A DNA stretch of 64,000 nucleotides from Gadus chalcogrammus (lineage: Eukaryota > Chordata > Actinopteri > Gadiformes > Gadidae), in the NCBI RefSeq assembly GCF_026213295.1, contig NC_079412.1, positions 21,116,870 through 21,180,869 of the forward strand. The letters run 5' to 3'. Below the pieces are notes generated by a model that was not told the origin of the DNA, ran no database searches, and saw only the letters and a program-made list of their open reading frames with translations. The translations under genes were made by a program, and so were the position numbers. Below, in pieces: positions 13,918 to 26,390 of the stretch. The first letter of the stretch is position 1. The number at the start of each line of letters is the position of its first letter.

Positions 13918-14064
13918 GTCTGGTGATGATAGGGGTGATCGTGGGGTCCAGGAAGGTGGGCATCAACCCTGACAACGTGGCCACGCCCATCGCAGCCAGC
14001 CTCGGTGACCTCATCACTCTCTCTCTGCTGGCAGGGGTCAGCACCACGCTCTACCAATACAGAG
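13918..14064 (+). CDS. slc41a3: slc41a3 shared exon, first NPDN signature
   Basis: This completes the split Gly codon and encodes 48 more codons, ending in phase 1 at AGAG|gtaccg. It carries [20 protein letters not shown] (about residues 217-236 of the long form), the second signature of the first MgtE repeat. Its duplicate is [20 protein letters not shown] in the last exon. The acceptor is CCCCACAG. Confidence 0.96.
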
Positions 14065-14262
14065 GTACCGTTTCAACCAATCACATCACACCATGTCTGT
14101 ACCTAGTTCCTGTTTGTACCATCCAGATCACACCATGTCTGTACCTAGTCCCTGTTTCAACCAATCAGATCCGAGCATTCCTGAACGTATCCCTGTTTCA
14201 ACCAATCAGATCACACCACTTCTGAACATAGACCTAATTTCAACCAATGATCATGCTGCAGT
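14065..14262 (+). repeat. About 44-bp array beginning at a donor
   Basis: Four to five imperfect units of CTGTTTCAACCAATCAGATC with ACACCATGTCTGTACCTAGT. The first unit starts with the authentic donor sequence (GTACCGTTTCAACC), which resembles the later GTCCCTGTTTCAACC. Confidence 0.75.
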
Positions 14263-14597
14263 AACGGGTTAATATCACACTCAAATTGAAAGAAAATACA
14301 CACGCACACACACATGATCGTTTTTTTGATACTAACGAAGATGTGTTTTTATGACGCGTTGAGTTAAATTATTCTGCAGTAAATGCTATCTATGTCCACC
14401 AGGGGGCAGCAGAACCAAGCAGTTCTATCACTAAACCAACGGTTTAATGATGGATGACTTAATGTTAATGATAACAGATTCATTCACAAAGACACGTGGT
14501 ATGGCAACATGTCTTAAAAAAATAGTTAATTATTTCAAAGCATCCGTAAATGAACAGATGAGTCAGATATTTTTGTCCTTGCTTATTAATAGTAAAC

Positions 14598-14828
14598 AAG
14601 ATTTGTGTGTGTGTTTGTATGTTTGTATGTATGTACGTACGTACGTGTGTGTATCTGTGTTTTTTGTTCATGTGTGTTTGTGCGTGCGTGTGTGTATGTG
14701 CGCGTGTGTGTGTGTGTATATGCGTGCGTGCATGTGTGTATGTATGTATGTGTGTGTATGTGTGTGCGTGTGTGTTTGTGTGTGGATGTATGTGCGTGTG
14801 TGTGTGTATGTGTGTGTGTGTGTGTGCA
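14598..14828. repeat. Degenerate TG-rich tract up to a 3' splice site
   Basis: TG repeats with GTATGTACGTACGTACG and GCGTGCGTG interruptions run directly into the acceptor TGTGTGTGCAG|AC. Confidence 0.9.
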
Positions 14829-14829
14829 G

Positions 14830-14974
14830 ACATGTGGTACGTGTCCCCCCTGGTGTGCGTGTTCTTCCTGTGTCTGATCCCCCTCTGGGTGGTGGTGGCG
14901 CGCAGGAGCCCCCCCATCAGAGAGGTGCTGCGGTCCGGCTGGCAGCCCGTCATAGTGGCCATGTCTATCAGCAG
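14830..14974 (+). CDS. slc41a3: slc41a3 shared exon
   Basis: Starting in phase 1 it encodes D, then [33 protein letters not shown] and [12 protein letters not shown], and ends after two bases of a Ser codon (AG|gtacac). The [25 protein letters not shown] pattern is typical of SLC41 proteins. It contains one clear membrane helix and the start of the next. Its last 28 bases and donor are copied four times downstream. Confidence 0.95.
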
Positions 14975-15540
<566 letters not shown>

Positions 15541-15698
15541 AGACAGAAAGTTATGCCCAAATACGCTCTATGACTCTGATGATTAAACTTGTTTGAAGTA
15601 GGCTAAATATGGACTAAAACAGTGTCTGATTGGGATGTCATGTCTGTTATGTGTGGCTCATGTGATTTCTATATCTGACCTCTGATCTGATCTCCCAG

Positions 15699-15778
15699 CA
15701 TCGGCGGGCTCATCCTGGACAGAACCGTGAGCGACCCCAACTTCAAAGGCATGGCCGTGTTCACGCCCGTCATCAACG
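15699..15778 (+). CDS. slc41a3: slc41a3 shared exon, second MgtE repeat start
   Basis: This completes the split Ser codon and encodes [20 protein letters not shown] and FTPVIN, ending in phase 1 at AACG|gtagga. The start [12 protein letters not shown] and the end AVFTPVING are near invariant in the family. The acceptor is TGATCTCCCAG. Confidence 0.96.
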
Positions 15779-16372
<594 letters not shown>

Positions 16373-17163
16373 TCTATCTCTCACTCTAATCTATGTTGTG
16401 GTCATTTACTTTTGAAACAAATACAGTCTTATTTTCCCTCTTAGGTCAGCTCCCTCCCTCTCTGTGTGGGACCTCCCTGAATCTCTCCCCCCTTGGCTGT
16501 GACTCCCTCCCTCTCAGCGTTTCTCTCCTATGTCTTTCTGTACATTCTGTTCTTTCGCCTCGCTCTGCTTCCCATCCCGTCCACTCCTCCCCGCTCCCCT
16601 TCTCTGCAACTCAGCGTGTCTTCGCCCCAGTTCTGTCACTTCACCAGGCCTGTTTTGGATTTCCCCTCTCCCGTCCATAGGCTTCGCTCAAAGGCTTGTG
16701 CAAAAACCGTACACGTTGTCATGGGGAGGCTGACACGTCCCCAGCCTTCCCCCCCCCCCATCCCCCTGTACGTGTGCTCCAAGCAGGGGACGGTTTATCT
16801 GTTACATATGTTGGCCTGAGATCGCTCCGTCAACACCAGGGCAGAATGACTGCAGGGCCGATGAGCAGGAGCAGCACCTCCTCTGTGGTCCTCCTCAAAG
16901 CCTCCTCCCTCTGGGGTTTGGGAGGAGACCTGGAAGGCTGTGCTGTGGGTCTGAGGAGTCTGTGGGAGTCTGGGACTGTGATTAAGGGTTGCACAGATAA
17001 AGTTGAGTTCGAGGCGAACATCAAACGAGACGCTGAACTCACGAGCAGCGGCGCAGTATGGGCGTCTCGAACGTGACAATGAACCGTGAAGTTGGGGTGT
17101 GTCCCCCCCCCCCCCCATACCCCTACAGAGGCCGTACGCCCCGTAGAAGGAGTACGAGTTCCC
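16373..17163. other. slc41a3 intron, no exon seen
   Basis: Pyrimidine-rich then GC-rich unique sequence. Several open frames occur but none resembles a protein family. Confidence 0.4.
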
Positions 17164-17361
17164 TCGTACCAGTGGCCGCTCAAAGCGCTCCCATTGGGTC
17201 ACATTCATGCACACATTCACACACCGACGGCGGGAGCAGTTAGGGTGAGGCGTCTCGCTCGGGGCCAGCTCGACACTCGGACGCTAGGAGGAGGAGCCGG
17301 GGATCGAACTAGCAACCTTCCGGCTACCAGGCAACCGGCTCGACCTCCTGAGCCACGTGCC
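17164..17361 (-). mobile_element. tRNA-derived SINE, minus orientation, shortened body
   Basis: The minus strand begins GCACGTGGCTCAGGAGGTCG and contains GGAAGGTTGCTAGTTCGATC (B box), the same head as the copy at 12204. Part of the body is missing: the sequence jumps from CCGACGGCGGGAGCAG without the GGCGACAGCCAGCTCG stretch. Confidence 0.85.
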
Positions 17362-18312
17362 GTCCTGTCAGTCCTTTCACGACGCTGCGAGTGGAAAAGG
17401 TTGCAGATCTGTGAACCCTGACGTCGCTTCGCCAGGGGTATGAACCCACTGCCCGGGCCTGGGGGAGCCAGACCGCGGCGGTGCAGCAGCATGTTTAGCA
17501 TCAGACCCACGTGGACTCTAGGCCCGGCTCGAGTTTCAGAGGGCCAGCCTATAGACGGCTCGTTGATCTGCTTTCCATCCTCTTTCCACCGGCTTCCCCC
17601 CGGGCTAGAGCTGTCCCGCAGCTGGAGTCGTTGTGGGGGTCGAGACCCTCAACCCACAAGCACGTACGCACGCCTGCAGAAACACACACGCACGCGCGCA
17701 CACACACACACGCACACGCACACGCACACACACACACACACAAAAACACACACACACACACACACAAATGCGCACGCACGCAGGCACGTACACACACACA
17801 CACAGATGCACACAGATGCAGACACGACCGCCTCACTTAACATAACGATGTATTGATTAATTGATATTAATCGATCTTAGTTGGAGAAGTGTCTCGCAAT
17901 CCCGGCGAGTGTAGCTAATCTTATCTTGAACGCTTCACAAAATTGGATAAATCTAAAATTGCATCTTCCATTATCTTGTCGAAAAGCAGCTTGCAGAATA
18001 CTAATGAACAGAAGCAGGAGTGTGTGGAATGAATCAGCAGACTCTGGAGAACCGCTTGGTCATCCGGCACCCTATCCCAGCATGCATTGCTGCTCACGGT
18101 GCCCCACAACGTGAACTACGACACGCTTGAACAGAACTTAAGTTCTAGGACGTCGTAAAGAGCGTCGATAGCCCTCCTTCACCCGGCAGCCATCTTGGTT
18201 CTGAGCGGAAGAAACCCCTCTGTGAAAATGGATCTGAGACGAGTTCACCCGGAGCATGAGCCCCTCGTCACCCCCCCGTGACCCCTCATGATGACCCCCT
18301 CTGTCCCCGCAG
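17362..18312. other. slc41a3 intron with a CA-rich stretch
   Basis: Unique sequence with a degenerate CA/CACG stretch (about 17680-17820). No exon was recognised until the acceptor at 18311. Confidence 0.5.
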
Positions 18313-18447
18313 GTGTGGGGGGCAACCTGGTGGCCATCCAGGCCAGCCGGATCTCCACCTACCTTCACTTCTGGAGCATCCCGGGGGTCCTGCCCTACAA
18401 GATGAGGCAGCACTGGCCCAACCCCTGCATCTCCTTCTTCTCCTCAG
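18313..18447 (+). CDS. slc41a3: slc41a3 shared exon, second MgtE signature
   Basis: This completes the split Gly codon and encodes VGGNLVAIQASRISTYLHFW, then SIPGVLPYKM and PNPCISFFSS, ending in phase 1 at TCAG|gtcagc. GVGGNLVAIQASRIST mirrors [16 protein letters not shown] of the first repeat. The STYLH.WS.PGVLP..M...WPNPC stretch matches SLC41A3 specifically; paralogues differ here. This is the main basis for the symbol. Confidence 0.96.
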
Positions 18448-18465
18448 GTCAGCGCTCACACTGTC

Positions 18466-18918
18466 TAACCCTACCTGCTCCTTGATGACCTGTCTCTGTA
18501 CTGTCTAGCCCCTACCTGCTCCTTAATGACCTGTCTCTGTACTGTCTAACCCCTACCTGCTCCTTGATGACCTGTCTCTGTACTGTCTAACCCCTACCTG
18601 CTCCTTAATGACCCGTCTCTGTACTGTCTAGCCCCTACCTGCTCCTTGATGACCTGTCTCTGTACTGTCTAACCCCTACCTGCTCCTTAATGACCTGTCT
18701 CTGTACTGTCTAACCCCTACCTGCTCCTTAATGACCAGTCTCTGTACTGTCTAACCCCTACCTGCTCCTTAATGACCTGTCTCTGTACTGTCTAACCCCT
18801 ACCTGCTCCTTAATGACCCGTCTTTGTACTGTCTAACCCCTACCTGCTCCTTAATGACCCGTCTTTGTACTGTCTAACCCCTACCTGGTCCTTAATGACC
18901 TGTCTCTGTATTATCTAA
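18466..18918 (+). repeat. 41-bp minisatellite, SINE-derived
   Basis: About eleven copies of a 41-bp unit containing CCTACCTGCTCCTTAATGAC and CTGTCTCTGTACTGTCTAAC, starting 18 bp after a donor. The same 41-bp unit forms an array in opposite orientation at 53318-53700, where it is joined to a tRNA-like SINE head. Confidence 0.95.
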
Positions 18919-19320
18919 CCCCTGCCTTATACATGTTCAGAGTCTAAGGGGTGCAGGCGGCCTCTTGTTCCCGTTCCCCCAGACACTCCATGTCAGAGAC
19001 GTTCAGCGGATATGAGAGGAAACTGCCGTTATTGTCTGCTCTGTAGCGTTTCGCTCCCGGCCAGTTTGAATTGGCTGCAGATGACTTTGAGAGTTTTATT
19101 TCCCCTCACAAGCCAATAATGCACTATTGTATTATGTTGTTAAGGCTTTACAGCTGCTGTCTCACGCCCCTAAACACGAAGCCAATCCACACAGTGGACC
19201 AGCAGGTCTTCTGTAAGCCGTTCTTGTCGAGGCTTAACACCTGCAGGTTGAAAAACCTCTCAGACAGCACGACTTATGTCCTCGAAATTCAGCAGATGGT
19301 TCTGAACATGTCCGCCTAGT

Positions 19321-19870
19321 GTACATTTACATTTAGGGTATTTAGCGGACGCTTGTCTCCAAAGCGACTTACCTTAAGTACATTTGTAAGAAGAAGGAGA
19401 AACAACAATATATCGCTGTTGGTACAGTTAGGATGTTCATAGAACCAAGTGCCAAGCACTAACAATCGCTAGGTTAGCCCATTCCCCGTATCCAACAAAG
19501 ATAGCTAGGAAAAGACGGTACACAATGCTAAGTACTATTTTTAAGTGCAACGACGTACAACGTACAATAAGTGCATACATTAAGTGCCATGACCTACAAC
19601 ATACAATAAGTGCTTACAATAAGTGCCAGTACGTACAACAGACCATAAGTGCTTACAATAAGTGCCAGGACGTACAACATACATAAGTTGTAGCCAAAGC
19701 ATACAATGAAAAGTAGTCGCCCATAAAATACTTGCAGAAATGTTGTGCATAACATAGTTTAACCAAGCACAATGGTGGTAGAATACACGTGTTTTAAGTT
19801 AGCGGTGTTAACAGTTACATCAGAGGTGCCACATTTCAACACAGGGTGGTGTAATCCTAAACAGAGATAG
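19321..19870 (-). mobile_element. Dispersed fish repeat with SINE-type end
   Basis: It begins TTTACATTTAGGGTATTTAG then CGGACGCTTGTCTCCAAAGC, the reverse complement of a common teleost SINE 3' end. It continues with ATCGCTGTTGGTACAGTTAG and GAACCAAGTGCCAAGCACTA. An internal tandem segment (GTACAACATACAATAAGTGC, four units) lies at about 19545-19690. I associate this repeat with gadiform genomes, from memory. Confidence 0.6.
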
Positions 19871-19989
19871 TACATTTATGTAACGGGTTTATTAACGGAC
19901 TGACGAGGGAGACTGGCAACAGTACGATCAACATCGCCTTGTCTCATGATCTCCATCTGGGTTTTATATGAGCCGTACAAACACAATTA

Positions 19990-20700
19990 AGGCAATCATT
20001 TATTGGAATATCCAAATGTATTCCAACTAGAAATCGATACATGCATCACGGCTGCACCAGAGAGGTTAGATTTGAACAAAGTGAATCTAGATCCAACAAT
20101 AACAGATAACGCGAGTGTAGAAGTGTTTAGGTGCACGAGAAGCCCAAAGAAAATCGTATTGTTTAACGGTGTAGAACCAGCATGTACGTTTACGTTTGGA
20201 AAGGCTTTATTTTGGGCATGGAGCTTAATCAACGTGACTTCTAGAGTTCCGAAACCGGCAGTATCGGAGAAATTTCTGATACTGGTATCGGAAATTCCTT
20301 TTATGAATCTGCCTAAAGTGCAGTATCGGGTATCGGTACTGTCTAAGTCTATGCGGCGATCCGATACCATCATGACTAGCTCGTTCATCATCTCCAACCT
20401 ACGTGCTTCGAGCTACCAAGTCGGAAAAACATAGATGCATTGACGCTTAACTATAAGAATACAAATGTATTATAATTAGTTTATAAATGTAAAATGATCT
20501 AGTTCTGGAAAAAAGATTTGATCAACAGTAAATGAACCGACCTTACCATGCTGTCATCGTACGAGAACCCTTCAATAAGAAAAAGCGCTATCAGTAGTTA
20601 CAATGCTAGACGCCAAATCGGCCGATGCTCAAGTTCAGGAATCGCAATCGGTATCGGGAAGGAAAACAATAATATCGGAACAACTCTGGTTACTTCCTGT
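19990..20700. mobile_element. Probable non-autonomous transposon with TATCGG motifs
   Basis: Clustered motifs such as GCAGTATCGGGTATCGGTAC, GGTATCGGAAAT and GCAATCGGTATCGGGAAG occur in both arms. Fish hAT-like MITEs often carry such TATCGG tracts. No transposase or clear target duplication was found, so class and ends are uncertain. Confidence 0.35.
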
Positions 20701-20769
20701 CCCTACACCGCAGTGGGATCTGGGCCCGACGGGGAACGGGTCAGTGAGTGAGGTACCTGGCCGGGAGGT

Positions 20770-21200
20770 CATGTGACGTCCTGTCTGACTCCTCCCCCAG
20801 GGTTGATGGTCATGTGACGTCCTGTCTGACTCCTCCCCCAGCGGTGATGGTCATGTGACGTCCTGTCTGACTCCTCCCCCAGCGGTGATGGTCATGTCTG
20901 GCTCCTCCCACAGGGGTGACGGTCATGTGACGTCCTGTCTGACTCCTCCCCCAGGGGTGACGGTCATGTGACGTGCTGTCTGACTCCTCCCCCAGGGGTG
21001 ACGGTCATGTGACGTGCTGTCTGGCTCCTCCCCCAGGGGTGACGGTCATGTGACGTGCTGTCTGACTCCTCCCCCAGGGGTGACGGTCATGTGACGTCCT
21101 GTCTGACTCCTCCCCCAGGGGTGACGGTCATGTGACTTGCTGTCTGACTCCTCCCCCAGGGGTGACGGTCATGTGACGTGCTGTCTGACTCCTCCCCCAG
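20770..21200 (+). repeat. 41-bp array of ten extra 3' splice sites
   Basis: Each unit contains TGTCTGACTCCTCCCCCAGG then GGTGACGGTCATGTGACG. This copies the polypyrimidine tract, AG and first bases of the following exon. AGs end at 20800, 20841, 20882, 20913, 20954, 20995, 21036, 21077, 21118, 21159 and 21200; only the last is the authentic acceptor. Spacing is exactly 41 bp except one 31-bp unit. Confidence 0.95.
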
Positions 21201-21352
21201 GGGTCAACTCGCGGTCGGCGCGGGTGCTGTTGATGCTGGTGGTCCCGGGTCACATGGTCTTCCTGTACTCCATCTCTCTGCTCCAGGGGGCCGACGCCCC
21301 GCCCATCGGGGTCACCTTCACCCTCTGCTACCTGGCGGCCGCACTGCTGCAG
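21201..21352 (+). CDS. slc41a3: slc41a3 shared exon
   Basis: Two bases complete a Gly codon, then 50 codons in frame: [34 protein letters not shown] and [13 protein letters not shown]. It ends in phase 0 at CAG|gtctgg. NS.SARVL.LLVVPGH.VF.Y is strongly conserved in SLC41 proteins. It contains two membrane segments. The donor is followed within 15 bp by a CA-rich tract, and the acceptor is the last of an eleven-fold series. Confidence 0.95.
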
Positions 21353-21365
21353 GTCTGGGCCGGGA

Positions 21366-21416
21366 CGCGCACGCACACGCACACGCACACACGCATGGAC
21401 ATACCAACACAGGGAA

Positions 21417-21449
<33 letters not shown>

Positions 21450-21512
21450 TGGACACACACTCGCATGCACCAAACACAGACACGCATTGACATACCCACA
21501 CATGGAAACACA

Positions 21513-21556
<44 letters not shown>

Positions 21557-21590
21557 CACACACACACACACACACATACACACACAAACA
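21366..21590. repeat. (CA)n-rich tract after a donor
   Basis: Interrupted CA repeats with ACACGGACACACAC-like segments, starting about 15 bp inside the intron. A small CTGGGAACA triplication follows at 21654-21690. Confidence 0.9.
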
Positions 21591-21699
21591 CCTCTCTCCA
21601 TCCCGGGGTGGCCAGGACACTAAACCCTGTTGCTGCCCCTCCCGTAGCTCGGACTGGGAACACTGGGAACACTGGGAACACTGGGAGCGGTCCTGGCTG

Positions 21700-22245
21700 T
21701 CAGACTGTCAGTGCCGAGGTCCAGAGAGCAGGACAAGAACAGGACAGAGCAGAACGTAGCAGGCACTCGGGCCAAGTTGTGTTCCTAAAGCTAATGCGAG
21801 CCGACAGGGAATCAGCCCTCAGAACGGGGGGGGGGGGTTTCTCATTATGGGGGAGTTTCTCATCGAGCAGCTTGTAAACAAAGTTACTGGAAGTGTAGAG
21901 GCGATCCTTTATTAAAGCCAACAATGAGTTGAACAAGTCAGGCCCTCGAATGCATGCATGTAGACACTCACAGATGCACACACATTCACGCACACGGATA
22001 AACACACATTCAAACACGCACGCATTCACATACACACTCAGACACGCGTACGTTCACATACACACTCACACACGCACACACTCAAATACACACACACATT
22101 TACATTCTCACACGCGACACGCACACATACACACTCACACAGATGCACTAATAAGGACCGGGAGTTTCTTATTAGCTGTGTTTTGTTGACCAGCATCTCT
22201 GTTAGTCCTAACCTCTCTCTCCCTCACTTTCTCACCTGGTCCTAA
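21700..22245. other. slc41a3 last intron, nothing coding
   Basis: Unique sequence plus a degenerate CA-rich stretch (about 21965-22145) with CACATACACACTCA repeats. Confidence 0.5.
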
Positions 22246-22246
22246 C

Positions 22247-22291
<45 letters not shown>

Positions 22292-22486
22292 GCCCTCTCT
22301 CTCACCTTGTCCTAAACGCTCTCTCTCTCTCCCTCTCCCTCTCTCTCTCTCTCTCCCCCCCCCCCTCTCTCTCTCTCTCCCCCCCCCCCTCTCTCCCTCT
22401 CTCTCTCTGCCTCTCTCTCTCTGCCTCTCTCTCCCCCCCCCCCCCCCCCCCCCCCCCCCTCTCTCTCTCTCTCTCTCCCTCTCTCT
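22246..22486. repeat. (CT)n and poly-C tract forming a 3' splice site
   Basis: About 240 bp of pyrimidines on the + strand with C runs up to about 26 bp, ending at CTCTCTAG|GTGACC. It serves as an enormous polypyrimidine tract for the last exon. Confidence 0.95.
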
Positions 22487-22488
22487 AG

Positions 22489-22662
22489 GTGACCATCTTG
22501 CTGTACGTGGCCGACCTGATCGTGCGTGTGATGTGGAGGCGGAGCTTGGACCCGGACAACTTCTCCATCCCCTACCTGACGGCCCTGGGGGACCTGCTGG
22601 GCACCGGCTTCCTGGCCCTCTGCTTCCGCTGCACCTCATTGGTCCACGGCGTGGGCCAGTGA
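22489..22662 (+). CDS. slc41a3: slc41a3 last coding exon
   Basis: This encodes 57 residues and the TGA stop (22660-22662): [36 protein letters not shown] (about residues 442-461 of the long form) and the short tail [27 protein letters not shown] is the second NPDN-type signature, near invariant in the family. Alternative polyadenylation signals downstream are uncertain. Confidence 0.96.
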   Translation: MTILLYVADLIVRVMWRRSLDPDNFSIPYLTALGDLLGTGFLALCFRCTSLVHGVGQ

Positions 22663-24477
22663 GCACAAGACCTGCCCCCTCTCCTTCTACGGCCTTCCAC
22701 CACACTCAGAGGAGGGAGAAGCCCCGTGATTGGTCTGATATTAGAAGACTAATCCCGTGATTGGACATAAATAGACTCCACCTTGTTGCCAAGCAGACTC
22801 TGTGACAAAACGCTGACTCATGCCCTGGTTAACCAATCCAAACATTTACAGTAGTAGCCAGACAGTACGGTCAAACCTGTCTGTGTTTCTGATTGGCTCG
22901 GATAGCAACCAGGTGACGATGGCAGTTGCCATGGTTAGTAACGGCAAGTCGTTAAATACTTCCTCTTTCAGTATGAAGGGATTCAAATATAGGATTTAGT
23001 CTCTCTCACACACACACACAGACACACACTCACACACACACAGACACACACACAAACACACACACACACACACACGCACGCACGCAATCATCTGGATTTC
23101 CTGGGGGTCATAGCGTGCTACGCTAGAATGCTAGGTCAGCATGCTAGGTTAGCATGCTACGCTAGCGCGGTAGCAGCTAGCCTGGTAATAACGAGAGTAG
23201 TAATGCGTGGCAGCAGCACTTGGGCCACACTGTGAATCACTTGAGCAGGAGCACGACTTCATATCTCAGAGAGAGGTCGTGTGGGGAAATGAAAAAAATT
23301 AAAATACCTACTGGAATTCATGATTTGGCCCACTTTCTTGTTCTCTGTCCATATTCAGAGTAATATCCATTGCCATGAACGTGGACGCCTTTGTAGCCGG
23401 GATAAGAAACAATTGATTGAAATTTTCATTTGACATTAGATAAGAAAACTGACCTAGTTTGGTGTTTTAAGGTTGAAGTTCCTCCCGATCATGTAGTCAG
23501 AGGAATGTGTTTCCCCGAATGTTGCCCCACACACGCCCATGGGGACAAGTCATTAAGCAAGCTATGCAAAGTTGTGCAGAGCCAAAGACCTAAAGATCCG
23601 TCTCTGATGACAACAGAGTCCCTATTTTATAACCTAATATCTTAACTATCTAAAATTTCCGTCTCATCTCTACAATACCGTCTGATATAGTACGTCAATA
23701 CCGGGTTGTTTAGAATTGAGGAAGTACTTTCTTCCAAATGTGTTAAACCCTAGAGACTCTCACAGCCCTGTTGTTGTCTGTTGCGGAAGCAGAACGCGTT
23801 GTTGATTGTCATCATAACTGAGTCACTCAGTGACATGTCTTACCTCATCATGTTGTCTTGCAGTTTGCAACGTCTCCTCAGCTCATCTCTATGCACAACA
23901 TTTCAAAAATATTAGCCTTATATAAGCGTAACAATATTCGTCCATCAAGTGTACCGTCATATTGTCAAACTAGTACTGCAGTATCAAAAGCATCAGCAGT
24001 ACCTCAAAGTAGCACAGTAAAAAGCTGTCTTAAGTTGAACCCCGTCCTCTCTGATCGCAGCAAATCATCCATCAAAACAAACATGCCAAAGTTAAAGGTA
24101 GTCGTCGCCGTGATGTATTCTGTCATGATGTGCTTCGTCTGGACGTTAAGACGCCTCTCACAGGCCCACAGCAGTCCCAGGGCCTTCTGCAGCTACACAT
24201 GTCCCACCATGGGAACATGAGTGTCCTGGACAGTAGAAACTAGCGTGTGAAATCACCGTACCAATGTGGAGTTGCACGAACGTACACGTAATGTTACTCA
24301 TCTGAAGGTCGTGGGTAAATACCTCTAGAGATGGCTGGCCTCCTGATCTTAACTTAAAGAAACAGCAGCACTTTGTGTCTGTGTGCAGAACCTTAGAAGC
24401 TTTGTTCAAAACGGTGTCTTCACGCACGCTGGGTGGGAAACCCCCTACACACTCACTGCCACTCGGTCCTACGTGCA
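22663..24477 (+). other. slc41a3 3' flank or UTR, no other gene
   Basis: No exon was recognised. Candidate polyadenylation hexamers are ATTAAA at 23298-23303 and AATAAA at 24841-24846; which is used cannot be told. A CA-rich stretch lies at 23008-23085 and a small AGCATGCTAGGTTAGC palindromic repeat at about 23125-23165. Confidence 0.35.
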
Positions 24478-24672
24478 CTTTAGAAACAGATGTGCACGTT
24501 GGTTACCCGTGCACGTTGGTTACCCGTGCACTTTAGTGACAGACGTGCACGTTATGACTGGTGCACTTTAGTGATAGACGTGCGTGTTGGTTACATGTGC
24601 ACTTTAGTGACGGACATGCACGTTGGTTACACATGCACTTTAGTGACCGACGTGCACGTTGGTTGAACGTGC
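24478..24672. repeat. Minisatellite, about 39-42 bp unit
   Basis: Four to five copies of GTGCACTTTAGTGACAGACG plus TGCACGTTGGTTAC-type sequence. Confidence 0.85.
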
Positions 24673-24849
24673 AGCGATGAAATGCCTTTTCTTCAAAACA
24701 GCGTAGTTGCCTGAGCTTCCGAGTCCGTGTGTCTTCGTTTGTTTGTGTGCACACAAGTTGTGGCGATGGTAAAAATGTGTGATTGTGTTGTTGTGTTGTG
24801 TGTCTGTGGACGGTTCTATTTTCATATGACCTAAAAGAACAATAAAATA

Positions 24850-26390
24850 TAATTACTTCTTCTTGTTTTCTTTTATAGATATGCTATTGTTCGGTTGTAT
24901 TGGGATCGGTCAACATTTCCCCTGGTTACCGTTTAACTGTTCCAACCAATAAAATACTAAATTCTTAAGCTTTGGCGCAATGCAGCTGTAAGAGAACAAC
25001 AACGTTTCATCAGGTTGATGGTATTCTCAGCAACGTGAGAAAACTTGAACATGCTTCTTTAAACACCTCAGGGTTACTAAACATGCGGGCATGTGGCCCA
25101 GATCAAGTGACCTTAGACGTTGTCACAGAGGTAACTGTGTTTCTATAGCAGACATTTTAAAACTAGTCAATATCTAGCGAGATGGACGATTTAAACACGT
25201 TGCCAAAAAGGGGCCGAATCATCTTCTTATTCCACCTGGAGAGCGCTGAGGAAGAATCCTCAGGGTTTACACCTCAGCCGCAGTGGGGCCGACGTTCCCT
25301 CACCCTCCCTGAGTCCTCATGGAGCTCCTCTGAGCGAGGGAGAGAGAGGGAGGGGGAAAGAGAGAGAGAGAGAGAGGTTAGCACCAGGAGAGAGAGAGAG
25401 AGAGAGGGGGGGAGAGAGAGTGAGGTTAGGACAAGGCCTGCTGTCTGTCTGTCCGTCATGGCCTACAGCAAGCAGTGGGAAGTTTTTCCTGGACTGTAGC
25501 ACATGTTTCCAAACTACAAGAGGACTCTGCTGTCATTACAGAGTGATAGGGACAGGTTGAGTCTAGACACACAATAACACAGCTTCATGAACACAGGGCT
25601 CAAAATATCTGAACCTTAAGGAGAGCGGGTGAGAGATGACTCGTCCGTGGTTAGCGACCCAGACGGAGTATAAGGCCAGAACTCGCCGAACTCAGAGTGA
25701 ACAGTAGGTGATCCGGAGACTGCATCCATCCCCAGGTTTACAGCAGGCTGACATGAAGTCAGTAGGTGTGTGTAAAGGGTGTGAGTGTGTGTGTGTGTGC
25801 GTTCATTCTGAACAAGAGCACCACTGACCAGAGCTCTGGAGCTGAACCACAGTCATCTGCTTGTTTGCTCAACCTGCACAGAGCTACACACACACACACA
25901 CACACACACATAATCCACACACACTCTCAGTCAGAGAAATGCACCTACTGGAATGATGATATGGCTCCAAAACACACACACACTGTCCTGTGTCTATATG
26001 GGAGTGGCATTAAAGTAACAACATCAGTCCCTTAGTTTGTGTTGCTGCATATTTAAACATTTTATTCTTCACTTCAAGTTTCTCAATCTTCGAGAAGACT
26101 AATTCTACCTGGCGACAGCTGGTTGTGCAGAACAGCTAAAAAGCGACAGATGAGTTCCAGCCCTCAGTTTCAACAACTGTTTCATAGGAAATAGATACAA
26201 AACATGTTCAGCACACCATCACAGAGAGTCTGTTTCCTCCTCATAATAAATACTCTTGTGCTTGTTTCATAAATAACGTTTCAGGGACTCCAAAGGTGTC
26301 TTCTGTTTCACAGTCGGTGTGTTCGCTCGTGAACGTTGACGCGAGAAGATCCTGCTTCTTGAACGTCTTGGACAAAGTTTGAAGAAGATT
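24850..26390. other. Intergenic between convergent genes
   Basis: Unique sequence with short AG (25332-25425) and CA (25885-25915) runs. No coding exon was recognised on either strand. Confidence 0.4.

Noticed and set aside
18466..18918. CRISPR-like regular repeat
   Set aside because: Units are contiguous without unique spacers and the genome is eukaryotic. It is a minisatellite.
20003..20434. 143- and 133-codon frames on opposite strands
   Set aside because: They overlap a probable non-autonomous transposon with TATCGG motifs and show no protein-family resemblance.
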